Of a DNA stretch of 64,000 bases, positions 1 through 9,258 are shown in pieces (positions within the stretch are counted from its first letter, which is position 1; each line of letters starts with the position of its first letter). The stretch spans positions 1,054,001 through 1,118,000 of the forward strand of contig CAVWDU010000004.1 of the NCBI GenBank assembly GCA_963753815.1, in the 5' to 3' direction. The notes beneath the pieces are model-generated. The model saw only the letters and a program-made list of their open reading frames with translations. It made no database searches and was not told the DNA's origin. Source of the DNA: CAVWDU01 sp963753815. Lineage in GTDB: Bacteria > Pseudomonadota > Gammaproteobacteria > Pseudomonadales > Halieaceae. The position numbers and the translations under genes are program-made.

Positions 1-802
1 GCGCGGCGGTCCCGGCGGCTTCACGCACGGCATCGTGCACTTCGTTGACGGTGACAGAGCGCTGCAGCTTCACAAAAAGGTCGACGACGGAGCCGTCGGG
101 TACGGGCACCCGCGCTGCCATCCCGTGCAGCTTGCCCTGCAGGTCGGGCAGCACCTGCCCAACCGCCTTCGCCGCACCGGTCGAGGTGGGAATGATATTC
201 GCCGCGGCTGCCCTGCTGCGCCGCCAGTCCGAATGGGGTACGTCCGCCAGTCGCTGATCGTTGGTGTAGGCGTGCACGGTATCGATCACCCCTTCAATGA
301 TCCCAAATTCCCCGTGCAGCACGCTGGCCATGGGCGCCAGGCAATTCGTCGTGCAACTCGCATTGGAAATGATGCGATGTTCAGGCTGCAGCCCATCATC
401 GTTGACGCCGAGCACGACGGTATAATCGATGTCGTCTTTTGCGGGCACAGTCAGGACCACGCGCCCGGCACCCGCGTCGAGGTGTGCCTCGAGCTGTCCG
501 CGACTACGGAATACACCGGTAGCCTCGACGACCGCGTCGATACCCAGTTCACCCCATGGGAGATCTCCCGGATTTTTTTCCGCCAGTAACTTCACCCGGC
601 CCTTATCGGTAACGAAATGGTCGCCTTCCAGAGCGAGGTTTTTCCCGAAGGGGCCCATCACCGTATCGTAGTTGAGCAGGTAACGCAGGGCATCCGGGTC
701 GAACAGGTCGTTTACCGCCACCACGTCCACGCCTTCCTGGCCCTCCAGGATACGAAAGACCGACCGGCCAATGCGGCCGAATCCGTTGATAGCAATCTTC
801 AT
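1..802 (-). CDS. gap: Glyceraldehyde-3-phosphate dehydrogenase (C-terminus outside window)
   Basis: This enzyme oxidatively phosphorylates glyceraldehyde-3-phosphate to 1,3-bisphosphoglycerate with NAD(P), in the lower Entner-Doudoroff/glycolytic route. The protein opens MKIAINGFGRIGR, the Rossmann dinucleotide loop. The active-site block SNASCTTNC places the nucleophile at Cys150, and HAYTNDQ supplies the partner histidine. About 267 residues are visible; the family is about 335, so the rest lies beyond position 1. The ATG at 802 overlaps the stop of the upstream GAPDH-like gene by one base (TGATG), which suggests translational coupling. The family call is secure. The cofactor preference cannot be read from this part. 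Confidence 0.96.
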   Translation of the reverse strand, partial: MKIAINGFGRIGRSVFRILEGQEGVDVVAVNDLFDPDALRYLLNYDTVMGPFGKNLALEGDHFVTDKGRVKLLAEKNPGDLPWGELGIDAVVEATGVFRSRGQLEAHLDAGAGRVVLTVPAKDDIDYTVVLGVNDDGLQPEHRIISNASCTTNCLAPMASVLHGEFGIIEGVIDTVHAYTNDQRLADVPHSDWRRSRAAAANIIPTSTGAAKAVGQVLPDLQGKLHGMAARVPVPDGSVVDLFVKLQRSVTVNEVHDAVREAAGTAA

Positions 803-1824
803 CACGCGGCCTCCTTTTGGCGGTCCAGCCGGGCATAGAGGCGCACTACATCAAGCAGACGCGCGGCGTGTCCCCGGTGTTCATACCAGCACAGCGTCTT
901 CAAGGTCTGGCGACCGGCCTTGAGCGTGCCTTTCAAGTCATAGAGCAGGGACAGGGAACTGCCTATCACATCCGACGATACAATGGGGTCCTCGACGACG
1001 TCGACGATGCCGGGGAACCCGGCGACCGATTCCATCACCGCCTCGTTGAGTGCTTCCGGCGTCACGCTCTCGTCGGCCAGCACCAGCGTCGTATCCAGCA
1101 AACAGCCCTGGTGAATGGGCACGTTGAGTGCAGACGTCAGTATCTTGCCATCGAATTCGGGCAACACCCGTCCCAGCCACTGGCCGGCCTCGTGCTGGTT
1201 GGGAATGATGTTGGTGGCCGCGGACCGGCTGCGGCGGAAATCGCTGCCGGCATAGTCCTGCAGCGCCTGGTCACTGGTATAGGAATGGATACTCGTCATG
1301 TTGCCGCAAACGATGTCGAACCTCGCGGCAACGATTTTCAATAGCAGGCACAGCGCGGTCGTGGTCGCCGAGCCCGCCGAGATCATCCTGTCGCCGGGTT
1401 CGATGGTTTCCTCGTTGATTCCCGGCATGACAATACGGTCAATGTCGTCAACCGGCAGGGTGCGCAACAACACCCGCGGCGCGCCACTGCCGAGATGATC
1501 CGCCATGTCGGTTGCCGAGCGATACTTGCCGGTGGCGTCGATGACAATATCCACGCCAAACATGTCCCACGGCATCTCCGCCGGGCGATCTATGGGCGCC
1601 ATGCGGGTCTTGAAGCGTTCGTTGTGAAGAAAGTTGCCCTCGAGCCGGTAGCGCTGCGGGTTTTTGACCTCCGAGCCCAGCAAATAGTGAAGAATGTCGG
1701 GCTTGCCAATATCGGCGATAGCCGTGACTTCCAGATCGTCACTGTTGGCGGCAAGGTCATAGATCTGTCGGCCGACCTGCCCGAATCCCATGATGCCAAC
1801 GCGTATGGGCGCCGATGTGGTCAT
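802..1824 (-). CDS. GAPDH-family paralogue lacking the catalytic cysteine
   Basis: The 340-residue protein has the GAPDH fold throughout. A nucleotide loop GFGQVGR lies near residue 13, the ATGKYRS block follows, and HSYTSDQ keeps the active-site histidine. The catalytic block that reads SNASCTTNC in the adjacent true GAPDH reads ISAGSATTTALC here, so alanine (about residue 153) replaces the nucleophilic cysteine. Normal phosphorylating GAPDH chemistry needs that cysteine. This protein may therefore be a regulator, a subunit of a mixed tetramer with the overlapping gap product, or an enzyme with another reaction. Start: ATG 1824 with AGGAGGAG just upstream. It lies between eda and gap on the same strand. 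The family is certain; the function is open. Confidence 0.85.
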   Translation of the reverse strand: MTTSAPIRVGIMGFGQVGRQIYDLAANSDDLEVTAIADIGKPDILHYLLGSEVKNPQRYRLEGNFLHNERFKTRMAPIDRPAEMPWDMFGVDIVIDATGKYRSATDMADHLGSGAPRVLLRTLPVDDIDRIVMPGINEETIEPGDRMISAGSATTTALCLLLKIVAARFDIVCGNMTSIHSYTSDQALQDYAGSDFRRSRSAATNIIPNQHEAGQWLGRVLPEFDGKILTSALNVPIHQGCLLDTTLVLADESVTPEALNEAVMESVAGFPGIVDVVEDPIVSSDVIGSSLSLLYDLKGTLKAGRQTLKTLCWYEHRGHAARLLDVVRLYARLDRQKEAA

Positions 1825-1971
1825 AGAAACTCCTCCTGTAAGCGATTACCGATCAAACAGTCACTGATTCTGTAAACGTGTCTTGCCCGGCGACCCGCGT
1901 TAGGCCGGCCAGCAAGGGGGCAACGCCTCCCGCCCGCTGCATCGGCACGGGCCGGCACGACGCGACCGTGG

Positions 1972-2613
1972 TCAGGTCATCGATTCTGCCGCCAGCCGCT
2001 CGATTTCATCCCACGTCTCATTCTCGACCAGGTGTCCTGCCACCATCCATGACCCGCCGCAACAGATGACATTGGGCAGCGCGAGGTAATCCCGGAAATT
2101 GTTCTCACCGAGCCCGCCCGTGGGGCAGAACCTCGCCGCCGGAAACGGACCTGCGAAGGCCTTCAGCATGGCAATACCTCCCGCGGGCACCGCGGGAAAG
2201 AACTTGAAATTTGATAACCCGTAGTCCATACCCAGCATGATGTCGGATGCGCTCGCAACCCCCGGCAGGATCACCGCGTCTGACTCTCGAGCCGCCTCAA
2301 GCAGCGCGGCGCTGATGCCGGGGCTGACGACAAACTGGGCGCCGGCGCCCTGCGCCTGCTCGAGCGTGCGTGCGTCCACGACCGTCCCCGCAGCAACCAA
2401 CAGCTCTGGAAACCGGCTTCGTGCCTCGGCAATGCACTCGAGCGCCGTGGTCGAGCGCAGGGTGACTTCGATAGCGCGCATACCCGCACGGTGCAGGGTC
2501 GAGATCAGCTCCAGCGTAACGTCGACCTCAGCCGTCGTGATAACAGGCAACACGCGTGCCGCCGCCAACACAGAGGAAAAGCTATCACTGTCGCCAGCCG
2601 CTGAATCGCGCAT
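1972..2613 (-). CDS. eda: 2-keto-3-deoxy-6-phosphogluconate aldolase
   Basis: This aldolase cleaves KDPG to pyruvate and glyceraldehyde-3-phosphate, the last committed step of the Entner-Doudoroff pathway. The 213-residue protein has the class I KDPG/KHG aldolase pattern. RVLPVI begins the barrel, IEVTLRS carries the conserved glutamate, and FKFFPA holds the Schiff-base lysine. CPTGG binds phosphate, and GGSWM lies near the C-terminus. The start at ATG 2613 (MRDSAAG) gives the family's usual length. An open extension upstream to 2811 has no family similarity and is discarded. The two GAPDH-type genes follow on the same strand, consistent with an Entner-Doudoroff operon whose edd/zwf part is not in this window. 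Confidence 0.93.
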   Translation of the reverse strand: MRDSAAGDSDSFSSVLAAARVLPVITTAEVDVTLELISTLHRAGMRAIEVTLRSTTALECIAEARSRFPELLVAAGTVVDARTLEQAQGAGAQFVVSPGISAALLEAARESDAVILPGVASASDIMLGMDYGLSNFKFFPAVPAGGIAMLKAFAGPFPAARFCPTGGLGENNFRDYLALPNVICCGGSWMVAGHLVENETWDEIERLAAESMT

Positions 2614-2999
2614 ATTGAGATTTTGAGAACCCACCTGATGCAAACACTCTACGCCGATCTTGGAAAACGCGCAAACCCGGCGTGAGCTGCACCGGCAGCC
2701 CGGTCCGCGGACGCCGACAAGCGCATTCCAGCGGCCGGGACGACTGTCGCCAACCGTCCCGGCTGACACGCACAGGACCATCGCAGGACTCATCGCGGCG
2801 TCCCGCGACACAATGCCCCCGAGTGCGCAGAACCCGGCGAGTCCCGGCGCATATAACCGGGGAACTTGCGACGCAACTCACGTTCGTAGCTGATGAACGT
2901 TCTCGCGCTGCTGCAGATTTCCCCTGTTTTTGCTACTGTTCAAAGGTCGTACGGACGCTTGAACCCGCAGGCAGTACCCACTACGGAATGGATTCAGTT
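2614..2999. other. Intergenic region between divergent eda and prsT-like genes
   Basis: This 386-base stretch separates the minus-strand eda start from the plus-strand lipoprotein start, so promoters for both are expected here. I see no convincing gene, riboswitch or strong hairpin. Reading frames across it are low-complexity, Arg/Pro-rich and have no family similarity. The lipoprotein could start at ATG 2988 (MDSVMKHS) or ATG 3000 (MKHSLSR); both are in frame and neither has a strong ribosome site. Confidence 0.5.
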
Positions 3000-5764
3000 A
3001 TGAAACACAGCTTGAGCAGAATCACCGCCGTTGCCCTGTTATTGCTCGCAGTGGCCTGCGGCGACAACCAAACCAGCGCCCAACACCTCGATCAGGCCAA
3101 GCAGTATCTCGCCGAGGACAGCTACGAGGCCGCCGTGATCGAGCTGAAAAACGCAGTAAGAAAAGATGCGCAATCAGCGGAAGCGCGCTTTCTTCTCGGG
3201 AAACTCCAACTGGACTCGGGAGCGACTGCAGCGGCGGAGAAAGAGCTGCAGTCCGCCCGGCGCCTGGGCTGGCCCGCCGAGCAGGTCTCTCCGGTCACTC
3301 GCCAGGGCAATGCTGGCAGAGCGCAAATTTGCCCAGATTCGTGAACTCGACACAACGCTGGCCTATCGCCTGCCGCCAGGGCGGAGGTGCTGTCCGTGCA
3401 GTCTGTCTCGGAACTCGCCCAGGGAGAAATCGAATCCGCCGAAAAGCTGATAGCGGAGGCTCGGAATCGCCGCGCCTGGATCAGTCGAGCGTAATGATCG
3501 GGGCGGCCGGGTCAAGCGCCGGCAAGGGCGATATGGACGGCGCGACCGGCAGCTGCAGGCCGCACTGGCGCAGGACCCGGAGAATGCAGTCGCCTGGCAC
3601 CTGCCGGGGGACATGCAGCTGGACAGCGTGACGCCGACGCGGCCTCAGGCGTACAACAAAGCCTGGAAATCCAGCCGAAAACTACCAGGCAGGCTCCGTC
3701 GCGCGCTGGTTGCCATGACCCGCAGCGAGTTCGACACCGCGCGCGAGGACGCCGAGGTTTTGTTACAGCAGGCCCCGAATAATCCGGGCAGTCACTACGT
3801 ATCAGAGGCTTGACGCTCTTCCAGGAAAGGAATTACCCCGACGCGATCTGCGCAGCTGCACCGGCCGAACCGGCGTTCCGCGAATACCCCATGGTCCTCT
3901 ACTACCTCGCCAGCGCCCATTTCGCGAGCGGAAACTGCGAGATGGCGGAACATTTCGCTGACCGCTTTGTCGCCATTGCACCTGACAATATCGACGGGCC
4001 GCAAACTGCTGGCGGCGCTGCGCCTGCGACGCGGTAACTACCAGGACGTGCAGTCATTGATGGAACCCGTACTCGACGAGCAATCCGGATGACATCGGCG
4101 CGCTCAGCCTGATGGCCAACGCGTTGATCGGTGACGGTAAAACCGATAGAGGAATTTCCATGCTCGCCGGATTGGCCGAACTGCAGCCTGACTCGGCAGA
4201 GGCGCAGGTCAGGCTGGGGGCTGGACTCTTGATGCAGGGTGAAAACGGGGCGGCAATCGAGCATATAGAGACAGCACTGGAACTTGACCCCGAGTTCCAA
4301 CAGGCGGACATTCTGCTGGTATTCAATCACCTTCGCAAAAAAGAATATGACGCGGCCATCGAAGCAGCAAAGGCCTATGCCACGCGCAATCCTGTCTCAG
4401 TGACACCCTACAATCTCATGGGCCGTGTGTACCTCGAAGCGGGGGAGGCCGATATCGCCAGGAACGCATTCACTGATGCCCTCAAGGTCGATAAAGGGCG
4501 ATTTTGGAGCCAATCACAACCTCGCGCGGCTGGCCCTGGAGGATGGCGATCTCGAGACCGCGCGCGCGCACTACCGGGCAATCCTCGACCGAACCCCGAA
4601 GCCGCGGCTGCCGCGATGCTTGAAATGGCGAAACTGGAGGCCAGGGCGGGCAACGAGGCGGCCATGGTCAATTGGATGGAAAAAGCCGTGGAAGCCCAGC
4701 CGGAAGCGCTTGAGCCGCGCGTGGTGCTGGCCCGGTACAATCTGAACAAGGGGCGTCAGGAACAGGTAGCTTGTTGTTCTCCACCCTCGATTCGGCAGCA
4801 GAAGAATCACCGGAGGTCCTTCGCCTGACCGCCCGGGCGCAACTGGCCCAGCAGCAGCCCCTCGATGCCCAGAGCACGCTGGAGAAGCTCCTGGAAGAAA
4901 CCCCCGACACCGCCGAAATCAGACATCTCCTTGCCCAGGCCGCGGTTGCGGGCGGAGACCTGGAACGTGGCCGCCGGGAATTACGTACCGCACTTGCCCT
5001 CGACGAGAATTATTTCCCCGCGCGCCTCGCGCTGGCTCGTCTCGATCTCTCCGTAACACCGAAAGCCTTCGAGGAGCAGCTGGACTGGCTGGACACAAAT
5101 GCTGCCGACAACCCGAACGTACTGCAACTCCGGGCGAGCAAGGCAGCAACAGGACCAGCGGCCCGACGCTGCCTTGGGTTTGGCGCGCCAGCGCCTACAC
5201 CGCTGTCCCCGAACCAGAAAACGCTGTCTGGCGCTCAGTCCAACGAATTTCAGCAGGCAACGTGGAGGGTGCGCTGGACCTCATGCGGGGCTGGCTGGAC
5301 GAGAATCCCGAACACTGCCATCAGGCTGGCAATGGGGATCGCCTGGCACAAGCGGGTCATACAGCCGCGGCGCTCAACGAATACAAAGCAGTCCTCGAAA
5401 CGGACCCGGATAACTTCGCCGCCCTCAACAATCTCGGCCTGGGAGACCCGCGAATCCGACCCGGCTGCAGCGCTGGGCTACGCCGTCGCGCGGTTGACGT
5501 TGCCCCTGGCAACGCCGCCGCGCTCGATACGCTGGCGATGGTTAATACTATAACGAGGACTACAAGGCGGCAGAGCGCAGTATCACGCGCGCCCTGGATG
5601 CGGTCCCGGATCAGCCTTCGATGCTGTTCCATAAAGCGATGATCGACAAGGCTCTCGGCAACGAGGCACTCGCCGCACGGAATCTGAAACGCCTCCTGGA
5701 GCAGCACGCGGAATTTCCCGAACGAGAGGAAGCGCAAGCTCTACTGGAGTCAATTCAGCCCTGA
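3000..5764 (+). pseudogene. prsT: PEP-CTERM system TPR-repeat lipoprotein (PrsT-like), many frame changes
   Basis: The start encodes a lipoprotein signal (MKHSLSR, a hydrophobic stretch, then the AVACGDN lipobox). TPR units typical of PrsT follow, such as YLAEDSYEAAVIELKNAV and ARFLLGKL. In PEP-CTERM/exosortase bacteria PrsT is an envelope TPR lipoprotein tied to exopolysaccharide and sorting functions. The span of about 921 codons equals the family's usual length. The coding frame changes more than ten times, near 3290, 3370, 3495-3550, 3808, 3990, 4083, 4490, 4600, 4768, 5140, 5250, 5445 and 5550, and ends in EEAQALLESIQP at 5764. Each segment keeps clear TPR sequence, so substitutions are few and indels many. 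This means a recent pseudogene or a patch of bad sequence. Identity is fairly sure; integrity is not. Confidence 0.8.
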
Positions 5765-6030
5765 AGAGATTGCAGACCATCGCATCCCTACAATTCGCAT
5801 GGACTTCAATCATGCCCCGGAACTGAACCAGACGCTGCTGCGAAAGCGATTGGCATTGAACCGGACCCAAGAAAGCGATACTGCTGGCGCTGATCGCGCC
5901 ATTGCATCGTTGATCTCCGGGTACGCATCGCCCGAATATGTGCTTTAATTAGTGGCCGATCCAGCTCGGTGCGTCTGCACAGGCAGCCGACCCTCAACAC
6001 TTTGGAACTTTCCAGCGAGGACAAGCCATC

Positions 6031-7468
6031 ATGCCGCGGATAATAGACGCCACATCACCCATTGCGACGGCCATACGCCGCCTGCCTGCCCGAGTCGGAC
6101 GCCAGCCTGCTGATCGCGGTCCTGACACTGGGCGGCTCCGCATTGGCTCAGGCACAGGATAGTGGCACCAGCGCGCGAACGCCGCTGGGCGGCCTCGGTG
6201 ACAATAATCTGCAGCAATCCTCCGGCGACGCGGTGCAAACTGCCTGCGGTAAGATGATTCCGATCAACGAGTCACTGGTCGGTGACCAGCGCGCCCTGTT
6301 CGAGCGCTGCCGTGAGTTGGTCCAAACCGGCAACGACATCACCGGCAACGGTCCCGACGCTTTCTCCCTTGGCTTGTCAGAACAGGAACTGCAGGACGCA
6401 CTGCAACGGGTCGGCCCGGAGGAGACAGAAACCATGGGCGCCGGCCTGACCGACACCGCACAGGACCAGATGGCCAGCATTGCCAGCCGGCTGCAGTACC
6501 TGCGTACGGGTACCAGCACACTGCCCATCGCCGGGATTCACTTTTCCGGCGAAGACTGGGCCGGCGGCGCCGCCGGGGACGATGATTTCAGTCGGCTGGG
6601 CGCCTTCATCACCGGGGTCTACGGGAACGGCGACAAACAGGACGTCAATTCGGCCAACGGGGTCGAAAACGCGTTCGACTTCGACGCCTACGGTATCACC
6701 GCCGGGCTCGATTACCGGTTTGGCAGCGGGCTGGTACTGGGTGTCGGCGTGGGCTACGTCGAATCCGAGGTCGAGTTCAAGCGCAGTTATGGAGAGAACG
6801 AGACCGAGGGCTGGAACTACATGGCCTATGGCACCTGGTTCGCCGACAACTTCTTCCTGGAAGGGTCGGTCGTCTATGGTGATTACGACTACGACATGTT
6901 CCGTAACGTGACCTATGAAAACAAGACCGGCGGTCCGGACATCAACCAACGGATCACCAGCGACACAGAGGGCGACAGCCTGGCCTGGACCGTCGGCATC
7001 GGCTACAACCTGAACATCGAGAACAGTAACATCACCTTCAGTGCCCAGGCGCGTGGCATCGATGCCGACATCGATGCTTACGCCGAGCGCGGGGGCGAAC
7101 TCGCCATGGAGCTGGACGACCAGGAAATCGAGTCGCTACAGTCGGTTATCGGCATGCAGGCGGCATTTAACTTCAACCGCGATTTCGGCGTACTGGTGCC
7201 CTACGCCAGCATCAACTGGCACCACGAATTCGACGACGATGCGCGGGACGTGTTTGCACGCTATGTATTCGACCCCTTCAAGGACGACCCGGAGAATACA
7301 CTGGCCTTCACCACCGAGCAGGCCGACGAGGATTTCTTCCGCCTGAGTGTCGGTGTCAACTTCGTATTCACCCGCGGCACCCAGCTGTTCTTCAATTACG
7401 AAACCCTGCTGGGACTCGACGCAGTCGATAGTGAGGCCTTCACCGTGGGGCTGCGGCTGGCATTGTAG
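6031..7468 (+). CDS. Autotransporter beta-barrel domain protein (probable frame break near its start)
   Basis: The C-terminal 290 residues are an autotransporter-type outer-membrane barrel. Alternating strands such as YGITAGLDYRFGSGLVLGVG run through it, and the chain ends in VGLRLAL with no stop before the terminal hydrophobic residue. The N-terminal passenger is short (about 150 residues) with a possible CGKM...FERC disulfide. The best start is ATG 6031 with GCGAGGA upstream (MPRIIDATS). The signal-peptide core (SLLIAVLTLGGSALAQAQ) is in another frame, so one indel near 6085 is needed. Without it the frame opens only at TTG 6062, which has no ribosome site. This may belong to the same indel-rich patch as the preceding gene. 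Passenger function is unknown. Confidence 0.75.
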
Positions 7469-8495
7469 CCGCGTTGGTAACAGGACGAGACGCGTTCGGT
7501 CGGGCCGCGTTCGGTCGGGCCGCGTTCGGTCGGGCCGCGTTCGACCGACCCATCGGCGGCGTCGCGGCGTCCACCGCTCTCAGCAGACCGGGCCAGTACT
7601 CCCGCCAACAGCAGGTGTGGTCGTATCCTGGCACGACCTCCAGTTCGGCATCGGGCTGCGCGCGGATCACCGGCTCGATCATCGCCGCGGTGACGTTGTT
7701 GTCCTGATCGCCGACGGCGTGATACTGACGCACCGCCGTCGGCAACGGGGGCTGCTCCGCGGGATTGAGTGAACCGTACAGCGGCGTATAGGCGTGCGCT
7801 TCAGTCCAGGCAGCGGTGTCCAGGTTTCCCGCTATCGTGACGACGGTATCGACAACTGCGGCGGAACGTGGCGTTGCGGACGTTCCGTGAGACATGCTAA
7901 CCCCCGTGCCGGCCGACTCACCCGCAGTGAATGCGGGCTTCTCGACGGCGACTTTGTTCGTCCCCCGGGTATCGGGCACCAGCGCCGGTGCCAGCAACAT
8001 CACCAGGGCGCCGCCGCCACTGTGGCCGAACAGCGCAAGCGTATCGTAGCCGTGCGACCAGCGTCGGATCACGGCGGCGAGACTGTCCACTACCGCTGGC
8101 GCGTAACGGCGGAAGGTCCACCACTGGGGTGTACAGGCAGGATCGTCGTCCACGAAATAGCAGGGGCGGCCGACATAGAGCACCGGGGCGGGATCGAGCA
8201 GCGCCAGTTCAAGCATCCAGAGGCGCGAGCCGGAGGGGTCGAGTGCAACCCGGTCGGGGCTGAGCCACGGCCGCCCGTCACCCTCGATGTAAACGTGCAG
8301 TCGCGTGCCCTTTCCCGGCCGGAACAGCACCAGGTGCCTGAACGCCCCACCCTGCTCTACAGCGCGCGTGAAACCGGCGAGCGGCAGATCATCCAGCGGG
8401 CGGTGGGAAACGCATCCCGAAACGATGGCGATAACGGCCACGGCGAACATTGTCAGCCATAGCTGACACATTGAAGCCCGAGTCGAAAACACCAT
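7440..8495 (-). CDS. Alpha/beta-hydrolase lipoprotein with NAARP-repeat tail
   Basis: The 351-residue protein starts with a lipoprotein signal ending in the lipobox IVSGC. An alpha/beta-hydrolase core follows, with nucleophile elbow GHSGGG and a late histidine in GYDHTCCW. It resembles uncharacterised envelope esterases; the substrate is unknown. The C-terminus holds the pentapeptide NAARP three times plus NASRP, encoded by a 15-bp tandem repeat, then an Ala/Pro tail. Its last 29 bases overlap the convergent autotransporter gene. It lies 109 bases downstream of an hcp gene on the same strand, which raises but does not prove a link to type VI secretion. The fold is confident; the role is inference. 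Confidence 0.75.
   Translation of the reverse strand: MVFSTRASMCQLWLTMFAVAVIAIVSGCVSHRPLDDLPLAGFTRAVEQGGAFRHLVLFRPGKGTRLHVYIEGDGRPWLSPDRVALDPSGSRLWMLELALLDPAPVLYVGRPCYFVDDDPACTPQWWTFRRYAPAVVDSLAAVIRRWSHGYDTLALFGHSGGGALVMLLAPALVPDTRGTNKVAVEKPAFTAGESAGTGVSMSHGTSATPRSAAVVDTVVTIAGNLDTAAWTEAHAYTPLYGSLNPAEQPPLPTAVRQYHAVGDQDNNVTAAMIEPVIRAQPDAELEVVPGYDHTCCWREYWPGLLRAVDAATPPMGRSNAARPNAARPNAARPNASRPVTNAATMPAAAPR
7492..7551. repeat. 15-bp tandem repeat, four copies
   Basis: The unit GCGTTCGGTCGGGCC is repeated exactly at 7492, 7507 and 7522, with a fourth diverged copy at 7537. It lies inside the 3' end of the minus-strand hydrolase gene and encodes its NAARP pentapeptides. Because 15 is a multiple of three, gain or loss of copies would change tail length without breaking the frame. 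Confidence 0.92.
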
Positions 8496-8604
8496 TCAGC
8501 GCGTCGGAAAAACGTTGCCGTCCACGAGCCGCGTGGGATCGACATACCCTTCATCGCCGGCTGACCTTGGGCGTCCCGGGCACACGCATGGCCTGCCCGT
8601 GCTA

Positions 8605-9075
8605 TCAGTTGCTGAAGAGTTCGTGGACAAAATTGTCCGTAGTGACATTGCGCTCGGACTGGTCGTGGGCATAGAACTTCATCTCCAGCCCGGAGTAGGC
8701 GATCCTCAGGGTCTCGTAAGGCACCTCACCAGAACAACTCACCGAGTAGTGCGTGAACACGGCATCCTTGAGCTTGTACTTGAGTGTGGCTTGACTGACT
8801 TTATCCGACCCCTTGACGAGGTGGACCTCTATCTCCTGGCCACCCTCGGTAGACACCAGGTTGCGCAGCAGTGCCGTGCTGGTCTCGTCCAGTTCCTTGC
8901 TGACGGTCACTTCGCTGAACCGCGGCACTCCCTTGTCCCTTATCGCCATGCCGCCTTTCTCCATGGCGATGGCGCGCTCGACGTCAAACTGGAAGAGATC
9001 GAGCCTGACCCAACCCTCGTGTTTGCCTTGCTTAGCGCCGCCCTCAGCAAAGGGCAGTTTCATGAATAATGCCAT
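8605..9075 (-). CDS. hcp: Type VI secretion tube protein Hcp (copy 1)
   Basis: Hcp forms the hexameric rings stacked into the expelled inner tube. The 156-residue protein has the normal Hcp length and pattern: MALFMKLPF at the start, a FSEVTVSKELDETST strand-loop, the LKDAVFTHYSVS strand, and an ETLRIAYSGLEMKF C-terminal strand before a short tail. The start at ATG 9075 has AGAGAGG seven bases upstream; a longer open frame to 9111 is rejected. It follows vgrG (173 bases away) on the same strand. No effector domain is fused to it. Confidence 0.93.
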   Translation of the reverse strand: MALFMKLPFAEGGAKQGKHEGWVRLDLFQFDVERAIAMEKGGMAIRDKGVPRFSEVTVSKELDETSTALLRNLVSTEGGQEIEVHLVKGSDKVSQATLKYKLKDAVFTHYSVSCSGEVPYETLRIAYSGLEMKFYAHDQSERNVTTDNFVHELFSN

Positions 9076-9258
9076 CGCGACCTCTCTTACGCTGCTAGCC
9101 TGTCTGCTCACGACAAGTACCTGACGCCGCCAACCGTGAGCTCTTCTCCAACTTAATCCGCAAACACAAGACGCATCCCTCTCCGCACACGTCCCTCACA
9201 ACTGGCTGCATACACCCATGGAACCCGCAGCCTATATCACACGCCGCCACTGACGAAC

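Noticed and set aside
7492..7551. CRISPR-like array
   Set aside because: The repeats are directly adjacent with no spacers and are in-frame codons of the hydrolase tail.
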